A stretch of DNA of 42,279 bases, taken from positions 1 through 42,279 of the forward strand of contig ONIH01000027.1 in the NCBI GenBank assembly GCA_900317825.1. Reading direction: 5' to 3'. The notes under the pieces are model-generated. The model did no database searches. It was not told the origin of the DNA and saw only the letters and a list, made by a program, of their open reading frames with translations. Positions 33,901 to 42,084 of the stretch are shown here, in pieces. The DNA comes from an uncultured Lachnospiraceae bacterium. Its GTDB lineage: Bacteria > Bacillota > Clostridia > Lachnospirales > Lachnospiraceae. The translations under genes were made by a program, and so were the position numbers. Within the stretch, counting starts at the first letter, position 1. Each line of letters begins with the position of its first letter.

Positions 33901-34233
33901 GATAACTGGGACATAGACGCCATAAAAGAAAAAAATCCTGCCCTGCTCTCACACTACAGGGACTTAGGTGAAAAGCTGAGAGCCGGTGTCTCACCTGAAA
34001 GCGATGAATCTGACAAGCCTGAAATCTCAGACGATGAGCTTAAAGAAGCTTTCTCTTCGATGGCTGAGATTGCCGGAACCTACGACTACGACAGCATGAA
34101 GTTCATGCTCGATTCACTGATGTCTTACAGGCTTCCGGATGACGCCAGGCAGCTCGCTGACGGGTTGAAAAATGCCCTGATCACGCCTGACTGGGAAAAG
34201 ATAAAAAAACTACTGACACAGGAGGATAAATAA
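30973..34233 (+). CDS. FIST-domain hybrid sensor histidine kinase with receiver and HPt domains
   Basis: A 1086-residue soluble hybrid kinase with no transmembrane segment. The N-terminal 410 residues read as FIST_N/FIST_C, a sensory module thought to bind small ligands such as amino acids; the FIST_C core runs from KTLDGRPAIDIYQKYLG to DGLLMEGDTLRLSYG. After a helical linker comes HisKA with SNVSHEIRTPMN (phospho-His499), a HATPase with NILTNAVKYT, DTGIGI and GTGLGM, a receiver with MIFMDHRMPHMDG (phospho-Asp799), and an HPt domain with VHALKSSSR (phospho-His951). So all steps of a phosphorelay up to the final receiver are in one chain. GGGAGG precedes the ATG. The partner gene follows without a gap. 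Confidence 0.92.
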   Translation: MIQRTSELYSKKALSDFVVDSVKVHILSLSDDIFNPRQVTPEELQDKALLQLFTLNIHEEDLLPIVHQLKNDYPWLHTIVMSEFGNQDFTKDLSAAEPAISASYIGMSDGHIQILSEDALKTPVDQIARKLSKRLGKISDLKGVETLGSGLYMPVDQILHDIERHFHPIPFFGTKAQISYFGFGDVGIPFIIIDGELYHSSMNLVAFSGQKLCVDAKVQIGWKPIGKAFAIESEPIAKDGHVPDQIATDGSINIPGDVRIKTLDGRPAIDIYQKYLGISPDQCEVENTCEFPFLITRNGHLIGRVPIAYGDDGSICFDGLLMEGDTLRLSYGKKAEILQIAYEDAASLEDFNVQAAFMFVCANLTVFLKEDALDQIKAYGKYAPNLQYVHGDCEIYEQNGCGGTYNTSLVRVFMREGEAAVHKETASCKSENSESLQKKAPTLPYTPGRTEIPLQERLVNFLEAMTGDLVNLNEAYKEMAEEADAANHAKSSFLSNVSHEIRTPMNAILGMNEMIQRECKDESILAYSNDIASAGNTLLGIINDILDFSKIEAGKLKLMPVEYDVASLLNDLVNMIKKRADDKGLKLKLDIDENVPRYLYGDEIRIKQIITNILTNAVKYTPDGSVTLTFRLLSKTDGQARIHVSVKDTGIGIQKEDLPKLFEAFERIDEAKNRTIEGTGLGMNITSQLLHMMGSEIQVNSVYGKSSDFYFDIDQKIIQDTPIGDINKALLREKTKHEDYQESFTAPEASVLCVDDTTMNLVVFKDLLKDTEVQIDTAESGEEALRMVQAKKYDMIFMDHRMPHMDGVECLNAMKALPFEKNLSSAAPVVALTANAVSGMREFYFKSGFDSYLTKPINSSELEALMIKLLPVSKVHRIEAPKKKKQENTSLPEWLTSIKEIDTEAGLTNCGGVDGYMYVIGVYVESLDLNYRQIENFFNEEDWKNYTIKVHALKSSSRIIGAMQLSEEAKELEALGDNWDIDAIKEKNPALLSHYRDLGEKLRAGVSPESDESDKPEISDDELKEAFSSMAEIAGTYDYDSMKFMLDSLMSYRLPDDARQLADGLKNALITPDWEKIKKLLTQEDK

Positions 34234-35004
34234 ATGCCAAAGCCAAAGAACCTGGTTCTTATCAGGGAAAGTAAGACCTTCATGGTAAACGCCCTCCAGA
34301 TGAATCTGGAAAAAGAAGAATATAAAGTGACGGCTATAGGTCCGACCATCGAAGAATTAAATGAAGTAAAGGAACTCTCCGACGTATTCATCTATTATCT
34401 CGATAAAAATATAGATGACTATCCGGACTTTCTCGTTTATCTGAAGGACTTCATCACCGAGAGTGAAAAGATCCTCGTGACTATAGGAGAACTCGACGAG
34501 TACGAGAGCTTCAACAAGCTCGTACCTGAAAATCTGATCACCCTGAAGATCCTCCGCCCTATCGACTTCCCGAAGCTGATGGAAGGCCTGGAGGAGATAA
34601 TGGCTAGAAACGACGAGTATTCAAGAAGAAAGAGCATTCTCCTGGTAGATGATGACGGAGCTTTTCTTAAGGCAGCACACGACTGGCTCTCAGAAGACTA
34701 CAGGGTCACGATCGTATCCTCTGGAATGCAGGCCATCACCTGGCTCGCGAATAACACTCCTGACCTGATACTTCTCGACTATGAGATGCCTGTCACTACA
34801 GGTCCTCAGGTCCTCGAGATGATCAGGAGCGAATCGAATACCAGAGACCTGCCTGTCATTTTTCTGACAAGTAAAAACGACCGTGAGTCGGTGATGAGTG
34901 TTATGGCGTTCAAACCGGACGGCTATCTCTTAAAGACCATGACCAGGGACCAGCTTAAGAAAAATCTCGCGGAGTTCTTCGAATCCCGCAAATACAAGTT
35001 CTAA
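34234..35004 (+). CDS. response regulator: degenerate receiver plus active receiver, no output domain
   Basis: A 256-residue protein directly after the kinase stop (TAAATG), with AGGAGG inside the end of the kinase gene. The C-terminal half (about 132-256) is a complete receiver: SILLVDDDGAF, LILLDYEMP (phospho-Asp182), FLTSKND and YLLKT. The N-terminal half (1-125) has a receiver-like alternation but no acidic pocket: VLIRESKTF stands for the DD pair, and FIYYLDK for the phospho-Asp strand. It probably takes the phosphate from the kinase's HPt and acts by protein-protein contact. A terminator follows. Confidence 0.88.
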   Translation: MPKPKNLVLIRESKTFMVNALQMNLEKEEYKVTAIGPTIEELNEVKELSDVFIYYLDKNIDDYPDFLVYLKDFITESEKILVTIGELDEYESFNKLVPENLITLKILRPIDFPKLMEGLEEIMARNDEYSRRKSILLVDDDGAFLKAAHDWLSEDYRVTIVSSGMQAITWLANNTPDLILLDYEMPVTTGPQVLEMIRSESNTRDLPVIFLTSKNDRESVMSVMAFKPDGYLLKTMTRDQLKKNLAEFFESRKYKF

Positions 35005-35033
35005 AAAACCTCCCCGGTCCGGGGAGGTTTTCT
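35001..35033. terminator. bidirectional terminator after the response regulator
   Basis: A perfect 9-bp stem (AACCTCCCC at 35007-35015 with GGGGAGGTT at 35021-35029) is flanked by an A-run and a T-run, serving this gene and the convergent TIM-barrel gene. Confidence 0.9.
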
Positions 35034-35035
35034 GA

Positions 35036-35716
35036 TCACTGATTACGGTAGCGTTCCATCATAGAGTTAAAAAGCTCTGCCGTTCCTGGCGGAGTATAGG
35101 TGATGGCATTAGCTCCGGCATCTACAGTCTTCTTTATGCGCTCTGGTGTATTTCCGCCGCTTGCGATGATAGGGACGTCTGGGAATTTCTCGCGGATATG
35201 CGCTACTACTTCAGGAGTCTTTCCTGCACAGGCGACATTCAGGATCGATGCTCCAGCCTCGAGTCTCGCCTTTATATCGGTATCTATGCTGGTAACGGTG
35301 ATGACTACCGGGATATCCACAGCCTTTGAGACTGCAAGCAGATTTACATTCTTTATCGGGGAGTTTAAGACTATTCCCATAGCTCCGCTCGACTCCATGT
35401 CCTTCGCCAGACCTATAGTTCTGACTCCATGCGTCGTACCGCCGCCTACTCCGGCAAATACCGGGATATAAGAATACTTTATCACAGCGTCTCCTATAGC
35501 GGTCTGCGGCGTGAACGGATAGACTGCAAAGACCGCGTCAGCGTTGCAGTTTCTGATGATCGCCAGGTCAGTCGTAAAGACCAGGGTCTTTATCCTTCTT
35601 CCAAAAATAACTATCCCCGAAGCCTTCCTCGCCTCTTCCGGCACCGAAACTATATTATGCCTGAGCTTCGTCTCGATGACAGGCCTCTTCTTCTCTCCTT
35701 TTACTTCTTCTGCCAT
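35036..35716 (-). CDS. TIM-barrel protein of unknown specificity (annotated as hydrolase in relatives)
   Basis: A 226-residue single-domain (beta/alpha)8-type protein. Repeating strand-turn patterns are seen: AVFAVYPFTPQTAIGDAV, IPVFAGVGGGTTHG, MGIVLNSPI, IPVVITVTS, ASILNVACAGKTPE, and IIASGGNTPERIKK plus ANAITYTPPG as a phosphate-binding C-terminal end like those of HisA/TrpC-type barrels. The substrate probably bears phosphate, by fold analogy. Known in many Firmicutes but, as far as I know, without an assigned reaction. ATG at 35716 has AAGGAG. It is 13 bp behind the small unknown gene, probably in one operon. Confidence 0.75.
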   Translation of the reverse strand: MAEEVKGEKKRPVIETKLRHNIVSVPEEARKASGIVIFGRRIKTLVFTTDLAIIRNCNADAVFAVYPFTPQTAIGDAVIKYSYIPVFAGVGGGTTHGVRTIGLAKDMESSGAMGIVLNSPIKNVNLLAVSKAVDIPVVITVTSIDTDIKARLEAGASILNVACAGKTPEVVAHIREKFPDVPIIASGGNTPERIKKTVDAGANAITYTPPGTAELFNSMMERYRNQ

Positions 35717-35729
35717 TTAATTCTCCTTT

Positions 35730-35987
35730 TCAGCCCTTTTTTAATGCCTCAAAGACATTGATCTGTGAAGCGATATGCTTCAGCTCTTTCAGATTCGTCT
35801 TCATGTAAAAATGAAGTCCGGCGACTTCCTCCTCTGTAAAGCCTCTGTTCTCTGTGATCTCGCAGTCCGGGATCTTCCCTTCGGCATACTTTTTTCCATC
35901 GGTGAAAGTCACATACGCGTATTTTTTCTTTCCGGTCTTATCTGTACAGATCGGAGATACTGTCATTTTCATCTCATCATCTGACAT
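35730..35987 (-). CDS. small protein of unknown function
   Basis: An 85-residue protein starting MSDDEMKMTVSPICTDKTGK, with one beta-rich half (KYAYVTFTDGKKYAEGKIPDC) and a helical half (FTEEEVAGLHFYMKTNLKELK). A frame open to 36035 is less likely because AGGAGG sits before the ATG at 35987. It carries two cysteines and no membrane segment. It looks conserved in type, and is cotranscribed with the TIM-barrel gene. No function assigned. Confidence 0.65.
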   Translation of the reverse strand: MSDDEMKMTVSPICTDKTGKKKYAYVTFTDGKKYAEGKIPDCEITENRGFTEEEVAGLHFYMKTNLKELKHIASQINVFEALKKG

Positions 35988-36068
35988 GTGCTTCCTCCTT
36001 TGAAAAATCACATATACACTGATGATTATGAGCATTTTTTACGCGTTTGTCAAAGCCTTTTTATACGA

Positions 36069-36107
36069 AAAAAAGGGACCATCCGTTTCCGGACGGCCCC
36101 TTTTGAA
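36069..36107 (-). terminator. terminator of groESL
   Basis: On the minus strand a 14-bp stem with two mismatches (AAAAGGG-CC-TCCG type, 36071-36085 with 36090-36104) is followed by a run of T, 37 bases past the groEL stop codon. Confidence 0.85.
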
Positions 36108-36141
36108 TCTGCGGTGCTTCATTCGCACTCCGCTTCGCTTT

Positions 36142-37785
<1,644 letters not shown>

Positions 37786-37792
37786 TTAAAAA

Positions 37793-38065
37793 TTACTCTA
37801 CAATAGCAAGAATGTCATCCTGCTTTACAATAATGTACTCTTCATCATCCAGCTTGACATTGGTTCCGGCATATTTGCTGTAAACAACCTTCTGTCCGGC
37901 CTTAACCTGCATCGTAACGTCCTTTGTTCCAGGACCTACGGCTATGACCTCAGCCTCCTGTGGCTTCTCCTTTGCGCTGTCAGCAAGGATAATGCCTGAC
38001 TTGGTCTTCTCCTCAGCCTCTAACTGTTTTAAAACTACCCGGTCTGATAACGGATTCAGTTTCAT
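37793..38065 (-). CDS. groES: co-chaperonin GroES
   Basis: A 90-residue lid protein of the GroEL chaperonin. MKLNPLSDRVVLKQLEAEEKT, the mobile loop SGIILADSAKEKPQ, the GPG turn and the C-terminal EEYIIVKQDDILAIVE are typical. Start at 38065 has AAGGAGGT. First gene of groESL, behind CIRCE and a good promoter. Confidence 0.97.
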   Translation of the reverse strand: MKLNPLSDRVVLKQLEAEEKTKSGIILADSAKEKPQEAEVIAVGPGTKDVTMQVKAGQKVVYSKYAGTNVKLDDEEYIIVKQDDILAIVE

Positions 38066-38098
38066 GATGAATACCTCCTTGTTTTCTATTTTATCTTG

Positions 38099-38125
38099 TT
38101 AGCACTCATTTCGGTGGAGTGCTAA
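38099..38125 (-). promoter_or_regulatory. CIRCE operator (HrcA binding site)
   Basis: TTAGCACTC, nine bases, GAGTGCTAA: an exact match to the CIRCE consensus. It lies between the groESL promoter and groES, so HrcA bound here would block the operon until heat stress. hrcA itself is not in the window. Confidence 0.97.
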
Positions 38126-38137
38126 CCAACTGTCTAT

Positions 38138-38166
38138 ATAATAGTTTTTTGGTAACGAGTTCGCAA
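38138..38166 (-). promoter_or_regulatory. groESL promoter
   Basis: On the minus strand TTGCGA (38161-38166), 17 bases, TATTAT (38138-38143). The predicted start lies just before the CIRCE element. Confidence 0.7.
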
Positions 38167-38256
38167 CACCGATTTTCAAGGATTTTTCTCTTATTTTCAC
38201 TGATTATCTTCGTTAATCTTCCAATTACTCTTTTTTTCGTATTTGAAGAAAAAATA

Positions 38257-38265
38257 TGATATAAT
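38257..38265 (+). promoter_or_regulatory. extended -10 promoter of the thioesterase/nitrilase-HD operon
   Basis: TGATATAAT, identical to the -10 regions before the hydrolase (16013) and the FIST kinase (30926). It is 29 bases before the thioesterase ATG and in front of AAAGGAG (38278-38284). Confidence 0.55.
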
Positions 38266-38293
38266 TTGTAAAAATCGAAAGGAGCATTTTTTA

Positions 38294-38680
38294 ATGATAA
38301 AAGAAGGTATAACGGGCGAGGCAAGTGCCCTGGTAACTGATGATAATACCGCCGTAAAAATGGGAAGCGGAACTCTTCCGGTCTTCGCCACTCCGGCCAT
38401 GGTAGCCCTGGTAGAAAAGGCGGCATGGAGCTCTGTCGCTGACGAGCTCGAGGACGGACAGTCGACAGTAGGCACAGCCATGACATTATCCCACGAGTCA
38501 GCTACTCCAAAGGGACTTAAAGTCACAGCAAAGACCACGCTTACAGCAGTCGACCGGAGGAAACTCACTTTTTCATGGGAAGCATACGACGAGGCAGGCC
38601 TCATCGGCAGAGGAACCCACGAGAGATTTATCGTAACTGATGATAAGTTCGTAGCAAAGGCAGAAGGTAAAAAAGCATGA
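38294..38680 (+). CDS. hotdog-fold acyl-CoA thioesterase, FlK-like
   Basis: A 128-residue single hotdog domain like fluoroacetyl-CoA thioesterase FlK. Thr33 (in FATPAMVALVEKAA), Glu41 and His67 (in TLSHESATP) have exactly the spacing of the FlK triad Thr42/Glu50/His76, so thioesterase activity on a small acyl-CoA is likely. The fluorine specificity of FlK need not apply. A longer frame to 38243 crosses the promoter; the ATG at 38294 has AAAGGAG. The stop overlaps the next start (ATGA), so it is translationally coupled to the nitrilase-HD gene. Confidence 0.82.
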   Translation: MIKEGITGEASALVTDDNTAVKMGSGTLPVFATPAMVALVEKAAWSSVADELEDGQSTVGTAMTLSHESATPKGLKVTAKTTLTAVDRRKLTFSWEAYDEAGLIGRGTHERFIVTDDKFVAKAEGKKA

Positions 38681-40026
38681 AGATAGCACTTGCTCAGATG
38701 CAGATGGATATAGATAAGAAGATAAACGAGAAAAAGTCTCTGACTCTTGCGGCACAGGCTGCAAAGGCCGGAGCTGACCTTCTGCTCTATCCAGAGCTTA
38801 CACTGACACCATTTTTCCCACAGTACCCGTCGAGACTTCTCGAGGGAATGGGGATCTCACCAGAGGCATTTTCTATAGAAAAAAATGCCGACATCCTGAC
38901 AAAATTCGCCGATACCGCGAGAGAAAACGACATCTACCTCTGCCCGAACTTCTATGTAAAGGAAGAAGAGGGAAAGCTCTTCGACAGGTCGTACTTTTTC
39001 GAGAAGACCGGGAGGCTTGTCGGGACCAGCGATATGCACCATATCTTCACCGCAGAGAATTTCTATGAGGGTGACTACTACCATCCGGCAGAAGAACCTT
39101 TTAAGGTCTTCCCAACTCCATTCGGAAATGTAGGAGTCGTGATCTGCTTCGACAGACATGTGCCGGAGACGATAAGAGCCTGCGCCCTGGCCGGAGCCGA
39201 GCTTATCCTGATACCTACAGCAAACCTGACGACAGAGCCGCTCGACGTATTCAAAGCAGAGATCATAGCAGAGGCCTACCAGAATAACGTCTTCATCGCG
39301 ATGACAAACAGAGTAGGCGATGAAAACGGACTCGTCTTCGCCGGCGATTCACTCGTAGTCGACCCGAACGGTAAAGTCTTAGCAGAAGGAGGCTCAGACG
39401 AGGATCTTATTCTTTGTGATATCGACACAGGTGAAGCGCTGCGCGCAAGACAGACCCGTCCATATATCGGCTTCTGTGTCCCGGACAGAGGAGTCTATGA
39501 CTTCGAGGCCGAAGAGCTCTCCCTTGAAAAAGAGCCGTCTGTCGAAGACGTCTACATGGCAATGGCAGACTACGACGAGGGTGACCCGAAGCGCATCCAG
39601 CATTTCACGAAGGTCTACTACTATGCTCACCTGATCGCAGTCGGCGAACACCTCCCATTAAAAGTCCGCCAGATCACAGAGATTGCAGCGATGGTCCATG
39701 ATATCGGTATCCACAAAGCAGAAAAGAGTTTCCACACGACCGCCGGAAAGATCCAGGAAAAACTCGGCGCCCCTGAGTCCGTCAAGCTCCTCCGTGACAT
39801 GGGCTTCTCAGATGAGATCGTAAACCGTGTCTCCTACCTCGTCGGCCATCATCACACCTACACCGGCATCGACGGCATCGACTACCAGATCCTCGTCGAA
39901 GCCGACTTTTTAGTGAACATCTACGAAGACAACATGGACTTACAAGCCCGCGAAAACGCCTTCGGTAACATATTCAAGACTTCCACCGGCAAAAGACTTT
40001 TCAGACAGATGTATCCAGTAGAGTGA
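38677..40026 (+). CDS. nitrilase-superfamily / HD-domain fusion protein
   Basis: A 449-residue two-domain protein. Residues 1-275 are a carbon-nitrogen hydrolase: LLLYPELTL (Glu40), VVICFDRHVPE (Cys157), ILIPTANLTT, and the late FAGDSLVVDPNG block. At the usual catalytic lysine (normally in a K-x-H motif) the protein reads GTSDMHHIF, so Asp119 stands where Lys is expected. Residues about 300-449 are an HD metal phosphohydrolase domain: HFTKVYYYAH, AAMVHDIGIHKAEK (His341-Asp342), VGHHHTYTGI and LVEADFLVNIYED (Asp410). I know of no characterised protein with this pairing. It overlaps the FlK-like thioesterase by 4 bp; the two probably work in one pathway, perhaps clearing an amide or nucleotide-linked metabolite. 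Confidence 0.85.
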   Translation: MKIALAQMQMDIDKKINEKKSLTLAAQAAKAGADLLLYPELTLTPFFPQYPSRLLEGMGISPEAFSIEKNADILTKFADTARENDIYLCPNFYVKEEEGKLFDRSYFFEKTGRLVGTSDMHHIFTAENFYEGDYYHPAEEPFKVFPTPFGNVGVVICFDRHVPETIRACALAGAELILIPTANLTTEPLDVFKAEIIAEAYQNNVFIAMTNRVGDENGLVFAGDSLVVDPNGKVLAEGGSDEDLILCDIDTGEALRARQTRPYIGFCVPDRGVYDFEAEELSLEKEPSVEDVYMAMADYDEGDPKRIQHFTKVYYYAHLIAVGEHLPLKVRQITEIAAMVHDIGIHKAEKSFHTTAGKIQEKLGAPESVKLLRDMGFSDEIVNRVSYLVGHHHTYTGIDGIDYQILVEADFLVNIYEDNMDLQARENAFGNIFKTSTGKRLFRQMYPVE

Positions 40027-40176
40027 TCTACAAAGCGGCTCCACAAATGAGTCACTAACACATTGTAAAATGTATGTAAAGTTGAAATAAAGTGTTGCAA
40101 CTGACCTTCAAATCATTTAGACTTGATATGTAATTTCGGTGTGAAATCTATGTAAAGGAATTCAAAGGAAAGAAAA
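40027..40176 (+). promoter_or_regulatory. 150-bp regulatory region of the Na/Pi transporter with repeated TATGTAA
   Basis: TATGTAA(A/T) occurs at 40073-40080, 40127-40134 and 40149-40156, the last two 22 bp (two turns) apart. The start has AAAGGAA (40164-40170). At 40033-40045 there is a near copy of the left half of the terminator at 1533, without its partner half, so no working terminator is seen after the nitrilase-HD gene. Confidence 0.35.
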
Positions 40177-42021
40177 ATGAATATCATTATCCTGCTGAAA
40201 CTGGTCGGCGGCCTGGTACTTTTCCTCTACGGGATCGAGTATCTGGGCGAGGCCCTGAAGAAAGTCTCGGGCGGCAAGCTCGAAAAAATCCTCGAAGGCC
40301 TCACAAACAACAAATGGAAGGCAGCTCTTTTAGGAACCCTCGTGACTGCAGTGATCCAGTCGTCAGGTGCGACGATAGTCATGTGTGTCGGCTTCGTAAA
40401 CTCCGGCATCATGAGCCTCGAGCAGTCAGTCGGCGTCATCCTCGGAGCGAATATCGGAACCACGATCACAGCCTGGCTCTTATCTCTCTCCGGGATCCAG
40501 AGTGACGCCCTTCTGCTTCAGCTGTTCAAACCTGAGAACTTTGCTCCTATCGTAGGTCTTATCGGACTTATCATGCTGATGACATCCAAAAAGGAGCGTC
40601 ACAGGAACGTCGGAGCCATTGCTCTATCATTTGCCATTCTTCTTATAGGAATGAGCCAGATGTCCGGAGCTGTCTCACCGCTTGCTGAAGACAAGACTTT
40701 TACAAGCGTCCTGACTATGTTCTCGAATCCGTTCCTCGGACTTCTCGTAGGACTTGGAATGACAGCCATTTTACAGTCATCGTCTGCATCCATCGGTATC
40801 CTGCAGGCACTCTCCACATCAGGAACTGTGACCTTCGCTACAGCGATACCTATCATCATGGGTGAAAATATCGGTTCTGCCATCACAGGTATCATCTCTT
40901 CTCTCGGCGCTTCGAGAAACGCCAAGCGTGCTTCCTGGATGCAGATGTTCTACTGCCTGATCAAGACCTCTGTTTTCATGGTAGCTTTCTACACGCTGAA
41001 CGCGATCTTCCGGTTCTCATTCATGAGCCGCATAGCGAGTCCAGTGACTATCGCCATTTTCCACAGTGTGTTCAATATCACCGCCGTTCTTATCATGCTG
41101 CCGTTCTCCGACATCCTGGTAAAGATCGTGCGCAGGGTATTCCCGATCACAGAGGACGAGAAGAAAGAGGCAGAAAGCAATCATACCTTCACTATCCTCG
41201 ACGACCGTTTCCTCTCATCTCCTGCTTTTGCCTTAGATCAGTCAAAGACAGTTCTTCTCGAGATGATGAAGCACAGCTGCGATGCCATGCGTTATGCTAT
41301 CGACCTGATCTATGATTACGATGATAAAAAAGCTCACGAGGTCGTAAGACTCGAGGACTTAGTCGACGAATACGAGGATCACTTAAATGACTATCTGTCA
41401 AAAGTGGCGACTACCGACCTCTCAGAGAAGGACGGTCATACTCTCGCCTCTCTTCTACATTCGACGAATGACTTCGAGCGTATCAGTGACCACGCCCTGA
41501 ATATAAAAGAGTCCATTGAAAAAATGCACGAAGAGGGCACTACTTTTTCAGAGAGTGCTCTCACCGAGCTCCATGTATTTACGGACGCTATCCTCGAGAT
41601 ACTAAAGACCACAGACTCGGCTCTTAAAAATGACGATATCGAACTGGTAAAGCGTATCGATCCTCTTGAAGACACTATCGATAAGCTGAACCTCGAGATA
41701 AACGATCACCATGTCGAGCGTCTCCAGTCAGGCGAATGTACAGTCGAGCAGGGGCTTTACCTGTCAGATATCATGGTAGACCTCGAGCGTGTCGCAGATC
41801 ACTGCTCGAATATCGCAGCCTACCAGCTGTCTGCTGAGGATGGAACCTTCGAGGTACACGAGCTCTCACAGCGTGAGCGTGAAGCCCGTAACGCCAGCTT
41901 CCAGCTTCTCGAGGAGGGCTATCGTGCCAAGTACGAGATTCCTGAGTACGAAGCTCCAAAGAAGAAATCCGAGAAAAAAGATAAGGATAAAAAAGACAAG
42001 AAGAAAAAGAAGAAAAAATAA
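40177..42021 (+). CDS. Na+/phosphate cotransporter family protein with PhoU domain
   Basis: A 614-residue membrane protein. The N-terminal 330 residues hold about eight hydrophobic segments arranged as two inverted Na/Pi repeats, each with its QSS signature: VIQSSGATIVM and ILQSSSASIGI. Residues about 350-560 are a PhoU-like helical-bundle domain with the metal-binding type patterns LLHSTNDFERISDHALNI and LSDIMVDLERVADHCSNIA. The C terminus is a lysine-rich tail (EKKDKDKKDKKKKKKK). Members of this group import phosphate with sodium or have been linked to cyclic-dinucleotide and phosphate balance; the transport direction is not shown here. AAAGGAA before ATG; terminator follows. Confidence 0.93.
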   Translation: MNIIILLKLVGGLVLFLYGIEYLGEALKKVSGGKLEKILEGLTNNKWKAALLGTLVTAVIQSSGATIVMCVGFVNSGIMSLEQSVGVILGANIGTTITAWLLSLSGIQSDALLLQLFKPENFAPIVGLIGLIMLMTSKKERHRNVGAIALSFAILLIGMSQMSGAVSPLAEDKTFTSVLTMFSNPFLGLLVGLGMTAILQSSSASIGILQALSTSGTVTFATAIPIIMGENIGSAITGIISSLGASRNAKRASWMQMFYCLIKTSVFMVAFYTLNAIFRFSFMSRIASPVTIAIFHSVFNITAVLIMLPFSDILVKIVRRVFPITEDEKKEAESNHTFTILDDRFLSSPAFALDQSKTVLLEMMKHSCDAMRYAIDLIYDYDDKKAHEVVRLEDLVDEYEDHLNDYLSKVATTDLSEKDGHTLASLLHSTNDFERISDHALNIKESIEKMHEEGTTFSESALTELHVFTDAILEILKTTDSALKNDDIELVKRIDPLEDTIDKLNLEINDHHVERLQSGECTVEQGLYLSDIMVDLERVADHCSNIAAYQLSAEDGTFEVHELSQREREARNASFQLLEEGYRAKYEIPEYEAPKKKSEKKDKDKKDKKKKKKK

Positions 42022-42037
42022 TCTTCCATGAAAAAAT

Positions 42038-42077
42038 ACAGCCCCGATTTCGATATGAAACCGGGGCTGTTCTTTTT
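42038..42077 (+). terminator. terminator of the Na/Pi transporter
   Basis: A perfect 9-bp stem (42038-42046 with 42062-42070, sequence ACAGCCCCG and complement), extended by TTTC/GAAA at the top of the stem, is followed by TCTTTTTT. Confidence 0.92.
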
Positions 42078-42084
42078 TATATTC

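Noticed and set aside
38126-38242. Riboswitch or small RNA between groESL and the thioesterase
   Set aside because: No stable conserved fold was seen; the stretch is accounted for by the two divergent promoters and AT-rich spacer.
38106-38604. Two minus-strand frames opposite the thioesterase and groESL promoter
   Set aside because: They lack ribosome sites, cross CIRCE and the promoters, and lie opposite a well-supported gene.
40033-40057. Second terminator like the one at 1527-1568
   Set aside because: Only the left stem half (AAAGCGGCTCC) is matched; there is no complementary half or T-run.
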